64,000 nt of DNA from Rhizobium sp. L51/94 (GCF_019355555.1 NZ_CP072142.1:806001-870000), one strand, 5' to 3'. Shown: positions 1 to 9,588, counted from the first letter of the stretch. Notes: generated by a model not told the origin, from the letters alone. Translations and numbers: made by a program.

Positions 1-280
1 ACGGACCTGCTGAACCGATGATTTTCGAATGATCTTGTTGGATACGAACGTCATTTCAGAGCCATGGAAGCCGGTTCCCGATCTGGCGGTGGTCGCATGG
101 TTAGATGCCAAAGCTATTTAGACACTGTTTCTCTCAGCGATAACAATTGCTGAGCTACGCTTCAGATTGCTGCGATGCCCTTAGGGAAGCGGCAATCCAT
201 TCTCCGAGATCGCCTTGAAGGAGAGGTGCTGATGCACTTTCAGAGCGCATACTGGCATTCAATCTAGCGGCTTCACAGCT
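1..280. other. Left edge, no recognisable gene
   Basis: I see no credible coding frame or RNA here. The stretch lies beyond the broken phosphatase fragment that ends at 281 and may be what replaced the rest of that gene. Confidence 0.4.
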
Positions 281-568
281 CTATTTTGAACTCCTGGTGC
301 GCGCTCGGGTATATGGGAAGGCTATTGTAACCGCCGTCCACGTTTTGTCAGCCAGTGCCTGATCCAGCCGTACCTGCCCGAGCGCATAGGCTCCAAGCGC
401 GTTGCCCTTCGACTCGACCGACGTCTGGTCCCACAGAACCGCATTGAGATTGTCGTTGGCCTGTGTTGCGACCAGATCGGCGGCCGATACGAACGGTGCG
501 TCCAAAGTTCCAGGGAACAGCAGAAGCGCAGTACTTGCGGCGTAGCGGTGGATCTGTCTTTTCCTCAT
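281..568 (-). pseudogene. N-terminal remnant of a class C acid phosphatase / lipoprotein e(P4) 5'-nucleotidase
   Basis: The 95-residue frame has a basic start and hydrophobic signal-like segment (about residues 10-30). It is followed by a stretch with NAVLWDQTSVE and LDQALADKTWTA, which resembles the N-terminal region of HAD-superfamily acid phosphatases of the e(P4) type. Those enzymes are periplasmic and strip phosphate from nucleotides and small esters. The resemblance stops right after KTWTA, before the catalytic DxDxT motif, so the product cannot be active. A good AAGGAGGA ribosome site precedes the ATG, so this was once a normal gene. It sits just downstream of ugpC, which fits organophosphate scavenging. 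The cause of truncation (deletion or insertion near 310-330) is not visible. Confidence 0.6.
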
Positions 569-664
569 GCATTCCTCCTTGTGTTGAACCCTGCCATTTT
601 TTTCGCGGCAACATCTTCGATGTCAACGCAGGTCTCGTTCGCGCTTGTCACAAATGCGGTTGCG

Positions 665-1720
665 TCAGGATAACGTCTCGCAACGCTTTCCCTGGTGGTC
701 AAAGAAGTGAAGGGCCGTCTCCGGGGCCGCGATCACGACTTCATCGTTGATCCTGACGGCGGAACGTCCCGGTACACGGAACGTGATTGCCTGACGGTCT
801 GGCAAGACTGCATGAACGTAGCTTTCCGCCCCGACCAGCTCGACCGCAAGGACGCGAACCTTCGCACGAAACGCTTGTTGGCCTTCAGCATCGGTCACCA
901 AGAAATCTTCCGGCCTTATGCCAATCGTTGTGACCTGCTTGGCTGCGAGCCTATCTCCAAGACGGAAGTCCGGATTTTCCGGGACGCAGTTCAGGAGGTT
1001 CATTGATGGAGAGCCTATAAAGGTGGCAACGAAGGTCGTGGCAGGCTTCTCGTAAAGCTCGATGGGCGAACCCACCTGCTCGATCCGGCCGGCGTTGAGC
1101 ACGACCAGCCGATCTGCCAACGTCATCGCCTCCATCTGGTCATGCGTGACATAGACACTCGTCGTTTTTAGCGAGAACTGCAGGCTCTTAATCTCGACAC
1201 GCATCTGGACGCGCAGCTTTGCATCCAGGTTCGATAGCGGTTCGTCGAACAGGAAGGCTGCCGGCTCTCTCACGATTGCCCGGCCCATGGCAACACGTTG
1301 ACGCTGGCCGCCGGATAGTTGCCGCGGCTTTCTTTCGAGAAAAGTCTCAATCTCCAGCGATGATGCGGCCTTTTGGATGCGGCTATCGATTTCGGCCTTG
1401 GGCATATTGCGGTTCTTCAACCCATAGGCGAGGTTCTGGCGCACCGTCATATGCGGATAGAGCGCGTAGTTCTGGAAGACCATGGCGATGTCGCGCTCGG
1501 AGGGCTCGAGTTCGTTGACGACACGGCCGCCGATAGAGATCTCGCCTGAGGATACGCTCTCCAGGCCGGCAATCATTCGCAGCAGCGTCGATTTCCCGCA
1601 GCCCGACGGGCCGACCAGAACAACGAATTCGCCGTCCCCGATCTCCAGCGAAACGCCGGAGATGGCCTCGATAGTCTTGCCATAGGTCTTGCGGACATTC
1701 TTGAGGGTGATTGCAGCCAT
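665..1720 (-). CDS. ugpC: sn-glycerol-3-phosphate ABC importer, ATPase subunit UgpC
   Basis: This is the cytoplasmic ATPase that powers import through the UgpA/UgpE channel. The 351-residue protein shows Walker A GPSGCGKST (37-45), the Q-loop FQNYALYP (82-89), signature LSGGQ (135-139), Walker B FLFDEP (156-161) and the switch His in YVTHDQ. A C-terminal regulatory TOBE/MalK-like domain contains GIRPED. The length matches MalK/UgpC-type ATPases. Its ATG overlaps the ugpE stop by one base (TAATG), so the two are translationally coupled. Sequence alone does not separate UgpC from other MalK-like sugar ATPases; the assignment rests on its position after ugpE. Confidence 0.85.
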   Translation of the reverse strand: MAAITLKNVRKTYGKTIEAISGVSLEIGDGEFVVLVGPSGCGKSTLLRMIAGLESVSSGEISIGGRVVNELEPSERDIAMVFQNYALYPHMTVRQNLAYGLKNRNMPKAEIDSRIQKAASSLEIETFLERKPRQLSGGQRQRVAMGRAIVREPAAFLFDEPLSNLDAKLRVQMRVEIKSLQFSLKTTSVYVTHDQMEAMTLADRLVVLNAGRIEQVGSPIELYEKPATTFVATFIGSPSMNLLNCVPENPDFRLGDRLAAKQVTTIGIRPEDFLVTDAEGQQAFRAKVRVLAVELVGAESYVHAVLPDRQAITFRVPGRSAVRINDEVVIAAPETALHFFDHQGKRCETLS

Positions 1721-2568
1721 TACTTCTCAGTCTCCACGAGCCCTTTGACGAACCAGCGCTGCATCAGCACCACGACGAGTATGGGGGGAATGATTGCCAG
1801 AATCGCTGTCACCATGACGAGGTTCCACGGTGTCGATGCGTCGGTGAAATCGACCATCTTTCGCAGTCCGATGATGATCGTGGTCATCTGGGCGTCGTTT
1901 GTGACCAGGAGCGGCCAGAGATACTGCGTCCAGCCATAGATGAACAGGATGACGAAGAGGGCTGCGATGTTGGTGCTCGATAGCGGAAGCAGAATATCCC
2001 GCATGAAGCGGAACGGCCCGGCATTGTCGATCCGCGCGGCCTCGAGCAGTTCGCCGGGGATCGTGAGGAAGAACTGACGAAACAGGAAGGTCGCAGTGGC
2101 CGACGCCATCAACGGCAAGGTAAGGCCGGCATAGCTATCGATCATTCCGAGATCGACGACCACTTTGTAGGTCGGCAGGATGCGGACCTCGACCGGCAAC
2201 ATCAACGTGATGAAGATCATCCAGAAAAACACCATGCGAAGCGGGAAGCGAAAGAACACGATGGCGTAGGCTGACAGGAATGAGATGACGATCTTACCTG
2301 CGGCAATCACGACCGAGACGAGGATAGTGTTCCAGAGCATTCGCTCCAGGCTGACGCCAACCACTTTCTCGACGCCGCCCGAAAGAGCGTCGCCATAGTT
2401 CTCCAGGAAGTGACTGCCGGGCAGCAGCGATATCGGAGGTTTCAAGATTTCCGCAGATGTCATCGTTGATGCGACGAAGGTGTAATAGATCGGAAAGGCG
2501 ACAATGATAATGCCAAGGATCAGCATCAGGTGCCCGACAAGATTGGCGATGGGACGTTTTTCGATCAT
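1720..2568 (-). CDS. ugpE: sn-glycerol-3-phosphate ABC importer, permease UgpE
   Basis: The protein is 282 residues, the same size as E. coli UgpE (281). It shares long stretches with it from memory of that family, for example RFPLRMVFFWMIFITLMLP and SYAGLTLPLMASATATFLF. Six hydrophobic segments are visible. The cytoplasmic EAA loop, which docks the ATPase, is seen as EAARIDNAGPFRFMRDILLP. It starts 9 bases after the ugpA stop. It forms the transmembrane channel together with UgpA, so its function depends on whether the frameshifted ugpA upstream makes protein. Confidence 0.92.
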   Translation of the reverse strand: MIEKRPIANLVGHLMLILGIIIVAFPIYYTFVASTMTSAEILKPPISLLPGSHFLENYGDALSGGVEKVVGVSLERMLWNTILVSVVIAAGKIVISFLSAYAIVFFRFPLRMVFFWMIFITLMLPVEVRILPTYKVVVDLGMIDSYAGLTLPLMASATATFLFRQFFLTIPGELLEAARIDNAGPFRFMRDILLPLSSTNIAALFVILFIYGWTQYLWPLLVTNDAQMTTIIIGLRKMVDFTDASTPWNLVMVTAILAIIPPILVVVLMQRWFVKGLVETEK

Positions 2569-2577
2569 GAGCGAATC

Positions 2578-3460
2578 TCACGCATAGTGCACCCGCCGTT
2601 CGACGAAGCGGAACTGGAAAGCTGTCAGCCCGATTACGATTGCCATCAGGATTACCGATTGGGCAGCGGATGAGCCCAGGTTGAGATTTACGAAGCCATC
2701 ATTGTAGACCTTATAGACCAAGGTCTCGGTCGCCTTGGCCGGGCCACCCTTAGTGACGGAATCGATGATGCCGAAGGTGTCGAAGAACGCGTAGACAGTG
2801 TTGACGACCAGCAGGAAGAAGGTCGTCGGGGCCAGCAACGGGAACACGATAGTCCAGAAGCGTCGGGCGCCACGAGAGCCGTCGATGGCCGCGGCCTCAA
2901 GCAAGGATTTGGGAATGGCCTGCAAGCCCGCGACAAAGAACAGGAAGTTGTAGCTGATTTGTTTCCAGGCCGCGGCAACGACGACAAGCGAAATCGCCTG
3001 GTCGCCTTTTAGCAACGGATCCCAGGCAAACCCATTGCGACGAAGCAGGTATGCGAACGTACCCAATGGCGGGATTGAACATGAAAAGCCAGAGCATGCC
3101 GGCGACGGCTGGCGCCACGGCATAGGGCCAGATCAGCAGTGTCCGGTAGAGGGTCTTGCCTCGCACCACCTTGTCGGCTGCTGTCGCCAATGCAATGGCT
3201 GCGATCATGGAGAGTGCCGCAGTCGCCACGCTGAAGACGACTGTCACCTGTAGCGAATGGAGGTAGCTCGGATCGCCGAGGACCTGCCAAAAGTTCGCCA
3301 GACCGACGAATCCACTCTTCATGCCGAACGGATCTTCACGCTGGAGTGACTGGTAGAGTGCCTGGCTGGCCGGCCAGAAGAAGAACACCACCGTCAGGAT
3401 GATCTGCGGCGCAACCAGGAGGTAGGGCAGGATCTTGTTTGGAAAGACGACGTTTTGCAC
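2578..3460 (-). pseudogene. ugpA: sn-glycerol-3-phosphate ABC importer, permease UgpA, frameshifted
   Basis: Two overlapping frames together give a full UgpA of about 290 residues. The N-terminal part (NKILPYLLVAPQIILTVVFFFWP through LWLFMFNPAIG) is in one frame. The C-terminal part (TFAYLLRRNG through FRFVERRVHYA, with the EAA loop EAAAIDGS) is in another. The break is sharp: one extra base at about 3061 separates FNPAIG from TFAYLL. The rest of both halves looks undamaged, so this is either a recent mutation or a sequencing error. The start chosen is the GTG at 3460 after a GAGGAG site, because VQNVVFPNKILPY aligns with UgpA N-termini; the longer ATG at 3523 adds unrelated residues. If real, the break would disable the transporter. 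Confidence 0.85.
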
Positions 3461-3523
3461 GGCGATCTCCTCGAAGGGGAGGGCGGTCCGCGAACAGGGC
3501 GCGCGGACCATGGCTTCCTGCAT

Positions 3524-4834
3524 TCAGTTACCGTTCGCCTGTGCGATCGCTGCGTTGCCTCGTTCCACGGCCTTGTCGAGGGCCGTCTTTGCGTCCTGCT
3601 TGCCGGCAAGCATCGCCTCGAATTCCTCATTCATGATGTCGCGGACCTGTGGCAGATTGACGAGGCGGACACCCTTGGAGTTTGCCGTCGGCGGTTTGCC
3701 CATCATCTGCAGGATCGGCGTCTCCATGCCGGGGTTCTTCTGGTAGAAGCCGGACTTCTTCGTTTCCGCATAGGCGGCCATCGTCACCGGCAGGTAGCCG
3801 GAGACCTGGTGCAGACGGGCCTGGATCTTGGTCTGCGACAGGAAGTGGAAAAACTCACCGATGCCTTTGTATTCCTGATCGGTCTTGCCGGTGAGGACCC
3901 AGAGGCTCGCACCGCCGGGAATGGTGTTTTGCGGACGACCATCTCCCTCGTCATAGGGAAGCTGGCCAATGCCATAGGCAATGCCGGCCTTGACGATATC
4001 ACCAAGGCCGCCAGAAGACTCCGTCAGGATCCCGCATTCGCCAGATGTAAAGAGTTGCTTGGCCTCTGATGTGCGGCCGCCATAACGGAACGTTCCATCC
4101 TTCGCCAAATCGGCGATTGCCTGGAAATGTTGGACAAACGGTGCCGAGTTGAACTCCAGCTTGACGTCCGTGCCGCCAAGACCATTTTCATTCGTGCTAT
4201 AGGGCACGTTGTTCCAGGCTGCATAATTTTCCGTCTGAATCCAGGTGAGCCAGGTCGAGGTCAGCCCGCAATTTGCGGCGCCACTCGACTTGATCTTCTT
4301 TGCAGCGTCGAACACCTGTGCCCATGTCTTTGGCGGGATCGCCGCATCCAGGCCGGCTTTCTTGAAGATGTCCTTGTTGTAGTAGAGGATTGGCGAGGAG
4401 GAATTGTACGGGAAGGACAGCATGGTACCGTCCGGCTTCGAGTAATAGGAGACGATCCCCGGCAGGTAGTCTGCCTTGTTGAACTCGTAGCCTGCCTTCT
4501 TCAGAACGTCGGCCGCCGGCATGATCGCTCCTTCGGCTCCCATCATGACGCCGCTACCCGCATCGAAGACCTGCAGGATTGCCGGCGATTGCTTGGCGCG
4601 GAATGCTGCGATACCTGCGTTCAACGTTTCCGGATAGGTGCCCTTGAAGACAGGGACCACCTTGAAATCCTTTTGGCTCTCGTTGAATTCTTTGGCGAGA
4701 TTGTCGACCACTTCGTTGTTGGCGCCCGACATAGCATGCCACCATTGAAGCTCTGTCGCTGCAAACGTGTGCGGGGCGCCTGCTATCGAAGCCATTGCCG
4801 CGATGGAGCATGTTATAATGAAACGATTGGTCAT
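3524..4834 (-). CDS. ugpB: sn-glycerol-3-phosphate ABC importer, periplasmic binding protein UgpB
   Basis: This is the family 1 extracellular solute-binding protein that delivers glycerol-3-phosphate (or its diesters) to UgpAE. From the ATG at 4834 it is 436 residues, against 438 for E. coli UgpB. It has a signal peptide (MTNRFIITCSIAAMA...HTFA), then TELQWWHAMSGANNEVVDNLA, a typical UgpB start. Other family-like stretches are FPYNSSSPILYYNKD and QRETAVLE-type C-terminal helices. The upstream-extended start adds 40 residues without signal character, and AGGGAGGA sits just before 4834. It is the first gene of the ugpBAEC order. Confidence 0.92.
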   Translation of the reverse strand: MTNRFIITCSIAAMASIAGAPHTFAATELQWWHAMSGANNEVVDNLAKEFNESQKDFKVVPVFKGTYPETLNAGIAAFRAKQSPAILQVFDAGSGVMMGAEGAIMPAADVLKKAGYEFNKADYLPGIVSYYSKPDGTMLSFPYNSSSPILYYNKDIFKKAGLDAAIPPKTWAQVFDAAKKIKSSGAANCGLTSTWLTWIQTENYAAWNNVPYSTNENGLGGTDVKLEFNSAPFVQHFQAIADLAKDGTFRYGGRTSEAKQLFTSGECGILTESSGGLGDIVKAGIAYGIGQLPYDEGDGRPQNTIPGGASLWVLTGKTDQEYKGIGEFFHFLSQTKIQARLHQVSGYLPVTMAAYAETKKSGFYQKNPGMETPILQMMGKPPTANSKGVRLVNLPQVRDIMNEEFEAMLAGKQDAKTALDKAVERGNAAIAQANGN

Positions 4835-4998
4835 GTTTCCTCCCTGTCCTTCATCTTCAATCACATGCAACGGCGACCCTCCCAGATCACCATTGCAACT
4901 GCCGTACGCTCTCCAAAATCCCAGTGCTTCCGCTCTGGATGCAAAGGCGTTCACGGGATTTAGAGCAGCGTGGTTCTCCGTCCAGATGGAGGGAGATA

Positions 4999-5027
4999 TT
5001 TATAAGCCAGCTATCGTTCTTGGCCAA
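4999..5027 (-). promoter_or_regulatory. Candidate promoter for the ugp operon
   Basis: On the minus strand TTGGCC (5027-5022) and TATAAA (5004-4999) are separated by 17 bases. They lie about 165 bases before the ugpB start. The -10 box is close to consensus and the -35 matches at four of six positions. No convincing rhizobial Pho box was found between this site and ugpB, although ugp operons are usually PhoB-controlled. Confidence 0.4.
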
Positions 5028-5350
5028 TCCCGGACACTTGCGCCGACATGCCTGGATTGCGGGATACCTCTCAGTTCATTGCGGAAATTGTCCCGCAACT
5101 CGTGAAACGAGGACAAGCCAAGCCCGACTGCCAGGCGCGATACCGCACTGGTAGGGACACCTGCAGATAAGGCGACGGTCTTGTATGACCCGAATGCCCT
5201 CCTGTCTGGATGCCCGAGCGCGCAATCGGCGAGGCGCATCAGTTGCTCCTGCAAAAGACCTGTCTTCGTCAGACAGACGAGCAGTTCGCTTCTGACTTGT
5301 GGAGGTCGCGATTGCAAGATCATCGGTATCTCCTGTACATCATGTTCCAA
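5000..5350 (-). pseudogene. Truncated RpiR-family regulator (N-terminal HTH only)
   Basis: The 116-residue frame carries a helix-turn-helix like the N-terminal HTH_6 domain of RpiR/MurR regulators (ALSAGVPTSAVSRLAVGLGLSSFHELRDNF, residues about 62-91). Normal family members are about 280 residues with a C-terminal SIS sugar-phosphate-binding domain. None is present, and only 165 bases separate the stop from ugpB. It could be a remnant or a short DNA-binding protein. It lies between ugpB and the phosphatase gene on the same strand. Confidence 0.5.
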
Positions 5351-5366
5351 TCAACCTAGTCCTGAT

Positions 5367-6167
5367 TTACAAGCCAGCAATCTTTTTGAGATCATCAATC
5401 GCGCCCGGGGCTGCGGCAAGGACCTGGTAGCCCCTGGTCAGACGCTCGCCTTCTGTCGGAAAGGGGTGGTACCAGCCGCCGGCTTCCTTCACGAGGCAAT
5501 AGCCCGCCAGGCAATCCCAGGCGTGCATGTAGGGCTCATAGTAACCGACGAGGCGACCTGCCGCGACGTAGGCGAGCATCAGCGCGCCGGAGCCGTTGCG
5601 GATGAAATTACCCCCCGCTTCGAGGATGCCTTCGACAATCTTGCCCACGGAGGCGGGGGTCACGTGGCTGTTGGCACCAAACCCTGTCACCGCATTCTGT
5701 ATAGTGCGGCTTGCGTCGAGCGAGAGTGACTTGCCATTTAGTGTCGCACCTCTCCCGAGGCAGCCCGCGTACACTTCGTCGAAGCAGGGAGCGTAAATTA
5801 CCCCGACGACAGGGATACAGTCATGAAGAAGGGCGATGGAAACGCACCAGTTTGGCATGCCGTTGACGAACGGGCTCGTCCCATCGATAGGATCGACGAC
5901 CCAGGTATAACCAGAGGTTCCAGCCTGAAGGCCGTATTCCTCTCCCAACACGCCATCCGCGCCGTATGCCTCGCCGAAACGGGAACGGATTAGCTCTTCG
6001 ACCTCACGATCGGCGATCGATACGACGTCCTGAAGGTCGCGCTTCGTTTCGATCACAAGCGTTTCGCGACGGTTGAAATAGTCGAACGCGAGCTTTCCAG
6101 CTTCAAGGGCAACGGTCTGGGCTAGAGTGAAGCGCCCTTCAAGGCCGGAGACGGTTTGGGAGGTCAT
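5367..6167 (-). CDS. Inositol monophosphatase family protein
   Basis: This is a Mg-dependent phosphatase of the IMPase/SuhB/HisN superfamily, about 266 residues from the ATG at 6167, which has AAGGA seven bases upstream. The metal- and phosphate-binding motifs are all visible: GEEYG, VVDPIDGTSPFVNG and the C-terminal HAWDCLAG. It is the last gene of the operon behind an Afu/Fbp-type importer. That suggests it removes phosphate from the imported ester, for example a hexose- or inositol-phosphate. Histidinol phosphatase or inositol-phosphate specificity cannot be told from sequence alone. Confidence 0.85.
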   Translation of the reverse strand: MTSQTVSGLEGRFTLAQTVALEAGKLAFDYFNRRETLVIETKRDLQDVVSIADREVEELIRSRFGEAYGADGVLGEEYGLQAGTSGYTWVVDPIDGTSPFVNGMPNWCVSIALLHDCIPVVGVIYAPCFDEVYAGCLGRGATLNGKSLSLDASRTIQNAVTGFGANSHVTPASVGKIVEGILEAGGNFIRNGSGALMLAYVAAGRLVGYYEPYMHAWDCLAGYCLVKEAGGWYHPFPTEGERLTRGYQVLAAAPGAIDDLKKIAGL

Positions 6168-6216
6168 TGCGATTTTCCTTGTGGGATACTGCACGGAATT
6201 GAAACGGCGGCATGCT

Positions 6217-7281
6217 TCATGCGCCGATGATGGCGATGCCCCGCTCCCGAAAGCCGATTGTCACCTCGGTCGAAGACGGAAGAGGCTTTTCGACCGCACT
6301 GTCGATAACGAACAGCGTCGACGACCGCGTCTTGACCTCATATTCGACGTGATCTCCCAGATATGCTGCATGTATGATGTGGCCGCTGAAGCTGCCGGGC
6401 GAGGCACCCGGCGAAAGCGTTATGGCGTTCGGCCTAACGGCGAGCTGGGCTGGGCCCTTTGCGGCCTTCAAGGTTGGCATCCGGTGCTGCAGACCCTCGA
6501 CGTTGATCACCGCGTGGCCAGGCTCGATTGCGATCACATCACAGGGAACGACATTCGCCTCCCCCATGAAGTCGGCAATGAAGGCCGAGGCAGGTGTTTC
6601 GTAGAGATCGCGCGGTGCGCCTTGCTGGGCGATCTCGCCATCCTTCATGACGATAATCTGATCAGACACGGCCAGCGCCTCATCCTGGTCGTGGGTAACA
6701 TAGACGGCCGTAAAGCCTAGACGTTGCTGCAACTCGCGAATTTCCGTCCGCACCCGTCTGCGCAGTCGCGCATCGAGATTGGAGAGCGGCTCGTCGAGGA
6801 GCAGAACCTGTGGCTCCAGAACGAGAGCGCGGGCGACAGCGACACGCTGCTGCTGGCCGCCGGAGAGTTCGGCTGGCAGCCGCTTGCCCATGCCGCCAAG
6901 CCCGACCAACTTCAAGCCCTCTTCGGCCCGCTCACGCGCTTCCTTCCTCTTCAACCCGGAAGACTCCAGACCATAGGCGACATTGTCGAGCGAAGTCATA
7001 TGGGGAAACAGGGCGTAGCTCTGGAAAACCATGGAGACATCGCGCTCGTTGGCGGGCAGCATCGTCACATCCTTGCCGGCAATCAGGATGCGGCCAGAGG
7101 ACGGATGCTCGAGACCCGCGAGCATCCGCAATGTCGTCGTCTTGCCGCAGCCAGAGGGGCCGAGGAGCGTCACCAGCGTCCCAGGCGCAATGGTCAACGA
7201 CAGATCCGGAATGGCGGTGAAGGCGCCAAAGATCTTCCTGACACTCTGGAAAACCACGGAACCGGGTTTGATCATGCTCAT
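6217..7281 (-). CDS. ABC importer ATPase, AfuC/FbpC-PotA type
   Basis: The 354-residue ATPase has Walker A GPSGCGKTT, Q-loop FQSYALFPHM, signature LSGGQQQR, Walker B VLLLDEPLSNLD and switch VTHDQDEA. A C-terminal TOBE domain includes LAVRPNAITL. It overlaps the permease stop by four bases and so is coupled to it. Members of this branch power import of ferric iron, spermidine, 2-aminoethylphosphonate or hexose phosphates. The neighbouring phosphatase and LacI regulator favour a phosphorylated organic substrate over iron. Confidence 0.85.
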   Translation of the reverse strand: MSMIKPGSVVFQSVRKIFGAFTAIPDLSLTIAPGTLVTLLGPSGCGKTTTLRMLAGLEHPSSGRILIAGKDVTMLPANERDVSMVFQSYALFPHMTSLDNVAYGLESSGLKRKEARERAEEGLKLVGLGGMGKRLPAELSGGQQQRVAVARALVLEPQVLLLDEPLSNLDARLRRRVRTEIRELQQRLGFTAVYVTHDQDEALAVSDQIIVMKDGEIAQQGAPRDLYETPASAFIADFMGEANVVPCDVIAIEPGHAVINVEGLQHRMPTLKAAKGPAQLAVRPNAITLSPGASPGSFSGHIIHAAYLGDHVEYEVKTRSSTLFVIDSAVEKPLPSSTEVTIGFRERGIAIIGA

Positions 7282-9518
7282 GTTGGATTCTCCTGACCGA
7301 TCGGCGTGGGTGCGATTACGACGGGGGCGGCGATCGTAACGCGGTTCTCGCGTCGCAGACGGCGTTCACCGACGATGAACTGGAAGCCTGTGATGACGGC
7401 GATCATCACGACGATCAGCGCCGAGGAGTAGGCGATGGCGACGCCGTATTCGCCATTTTCGACCAAGCCGACAATGAAAGCGGTGGACATGTTGTACTGG
7501 GCGCTGACGAGAAAGATGACAGCGCTGATCGATGTGATGGCGCGCACGAAGGAATAGACGAGTGCCGCCGTGATGGCAGGGCGAAGGAGGGGAAGGATAA
7601 CCTTTCGGATCGTCCGGAAGCTGGTGGCGCCCAGCGTCAGGGATGCCTCATCGAGGCTCTTGTCGAGCTGGCTCATGGCGGCAACGCCGCCTCGGACGCC
7701 GACCGGCATGTTGCGGAAGACGAAGCAGGCAACAAGGATCAGCGCGGTGCCTGTCATTTCCAGTGGCGGCAGATTGAATGCCATGATGTAGCTGATGCCG
7801 ATGACGGTGCCCGGAATAGCGAAGCTCATCATCAGTGCGAACTCGAAGATGTTCCGGCCGACGAACCGCTGGCGAACAATGATATAGGCGGTCAGCAGGC
7901 CGACAGCGGCCGTCAAGGGTGCGGAGATCAGAGCGATTTCCATCGTCGTCCAGAATGAGTTCCAGGCAACCCCGGACCATTCCAGCCCCCCGTCGTTGCG
8001 CAAGCCGATGGAGAACGCTTTGATGTAGTGTTCGATGGTCAGGCTGCTATCCAGCCCCCATGTTTTCACGAAGCCACCGAACAGGATCATACCGTAAACG
8101 ACGAGCGTGAATGCAATCCACGGAATAACCATGGCGTGGACGGCGATCGACAGGCCTTTCGGCAGGGCAATGTGCGCACCCGAATCACCCTTGCCGGTCA
8201 CGGTGGCAAAGCTCTTGCCGGAAAGCCAGAAGCGCTGCGTGATGAAGGCTGTCATCGTGAACACCAGAAGGATCATCGCAAGCACGGCTGCTCTTGACGG
8301 ATCGTTCTGCGAGCCGACCACAGCGAAGAAGATTTCCGTGGACAGCACGCCGTGGCTCCCGCCTAGCACCATTGGATTGCCGAAATCCGCCATGCTTTCG
8401 ATGAATCCGATCAGGAATGCATTTGCCAGACCCGGCGTCATCAGCGGCAGCGACACCCGCCAGAATGTCCGCCAGCGATTGGCGCGCAATGTTTGCGAGG
8501 CCTCTTCCATCGAAGGACTTACACCTTCGACGACACCAATCAGCACCAGAAACGAAATCGGGGTAAAGGATAGCACCTGAGCAATCCAGATCCCTGTTAG
8601 GCCATAGAGCCAACGGCTGGGTTCCGCACCGGTCAAGCTGCCCACCCATTCAGTGACGACACCGGAGCGTCCGAACAGCAGAATCAGCGCCAGACCGATG
8701 ACGAAGGGCGGCGTGATGATCGGTAGGATAGTCAGCAGCCGCAGACCCTTTTTGAAAGGAAATCGGGTGCGGGTGGCAACAAGGGCAAAACAGAGCCCAA
8801 GCAGGGTTGCTCCCGTCGCAGTCAGGATCGCGAGGCAAAGCGTCCGCCATGCGACGCCGCAACTGTCGCCACCGACAAGGCAACTCAGGCTCCAGACCGA
8901 AGGATCCTGGATATTGGAGATGAAGCCGGTCGCGTCGAATGAGCCGTCGATAGACTGGAAGGCCCCGACGAACATGCTGCCGACCGGGTAGAATACAAAG
9001 ATGGCCACAAGGAAGATCAACATGGTGATCGAGCCTATGACAAACGCATCGCCCTTCATCACACCGCGTTTCGCAAGGCCGAACGAAAAAAGCAGGACAA
9101 ACACGATTGCTGTGACAATGGCGCCGGCGCCCATCGAGGGCTGCCCGTCCGACATGGGGCCAAACAGAGTTTCGCTGACGGACCAGCTCCAGCCGGAGAA
9201 GTTGATCGCAAGGCCTTGGAATATCAGATAGGCGACGCCGATTGCACCCGCCCAGGCAAGGACGAGCCCTTGACGCTCAGGCGCGCCGATGAAGCGCGAT
9301 GCGCCCGCCACCAGAAGCGGAACAGCCGCAACCAGCAGCCACCAACGCCCGAACTCAAATATTTCCAGAGCCGCAGGGGCTATTGCCAGATCATTCGGAT
9401 AGCTGGAGAGCCAACCAAAACTGTAGAAGCCGCCCTCGATCCCGTACCAGGGCAACACGATCATGGCCAAAAGTCCGACAATGAATGCGACATCCTGCCT
9501 GCGACTGGCTTGTGTCAT
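7278..9518 (-). CDS. Fused double-domain ABC permease, AfuB/FbpB type
   Basis: The 746-residue membrane protein holds two copies of the binding-protein-dependent transport domain, each ending in an EAA-type loop (EEASQTLRANRWRTFWRVSLP in the first, DEASLTLGATSFRTIRKVILP in the second). An extra block of membrane helices precedes the first. Such fusions form the whole channel as one chain and are typical of FbpB/AfuB permeases. The gene lies between the binding protein and the ATPase. Start ATG at 9518 gives a protein of normal size. Confidence 0.88.
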   Translation of the reverse strand: MTQASRRQDVAFIVGLLAMIVLPWYGIEGGFYSFGWLSSYPNDLAIAPAALEIFEFGRWWLLVAAVPLLVAGASRFIGAPERQGLVLAWAGAIGVAYLIFQGLAINFSGWSWSVSETLFGPMSDGQPSMGAGAIVTAIVFVLLFSFGLAKRGVMKGDAFVIGSITMLIFLVAIFVFYPVGSMFVGAFQSIDGSFDATGFISNIQDPSVWSLSCLVGGDSCGVAWRTLCLAILTATGATLLGLCFALVATRTRFPFKKGLRLLTILPIITPPFVIGLALILLFGRSGVVTEWVGSLTGAEPSRWLYGLTGIWIAQVLSFTPISFLVLIGVVEGVSPSMEEASQTLRANRWRTFWRVSLPLMTPGLANAFLIGFIESMADFGNPMVLGGSHGVLSTEIFFAVVGSQNDPSRAAVLAMILLVFTMTAFITQRFWLSGKSFATVTGKGDSGAHIALPKGLSIAVHAMVIPWIAFTLVVYGMILFGGFVKTWGLDSSLTIEHYIKAFSIGLRNDGGLEWSGVAWNSFWTTMEIALISAPLTAAVGLLTAYIIVRQRFVGRNIFEFALMMSFAIPGTVIGISYIMAFNLPPLEMTGTALILVACFVFRNMPVGVRGGVAAMSQLDKSLDEASLTLGATSFRTIRKVILPLLRPAITAALVYSFVRAITSISAVIFLVSAQYNMSTAFIVGLVENGEYGVAIAYSSALIVVMIAVITGFQFIVGERRLRRENRVTIAAPVVIAPTPIGQENPT

Positions 9519-9548
9519 GTCTATTTATCTCCGCTCAAGTTTTGTGAA

Positions 9549-9574
9549 GGCTGCCAAAGATCAGTTCGGCAGCC
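9549..9574 (-). other. Intercistronic stem-loop between binding-protein and permease genes
   Basis: GGCTGCC (9549-9555) and GGCAGCC (9568-9574) form a perfect 7-bp stem with a 12-base loop. It lies in the 70-base gap between the binding-protein stop and the permease start. No T-run follows on the minus strand. Such structures often stabilise the highly expressed binding-protein message or cause partial termination; which applies here is not known. Confidence 0.5.
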
Positions 9575-9588
9575 AACGGCACTGGGGC

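Noticed and set aside
4835..5000. Pho box upstream of ugpB
   Set aside because: Looked for the CTGTCAT-type repeat of rhizobial Pho boxes and found none.
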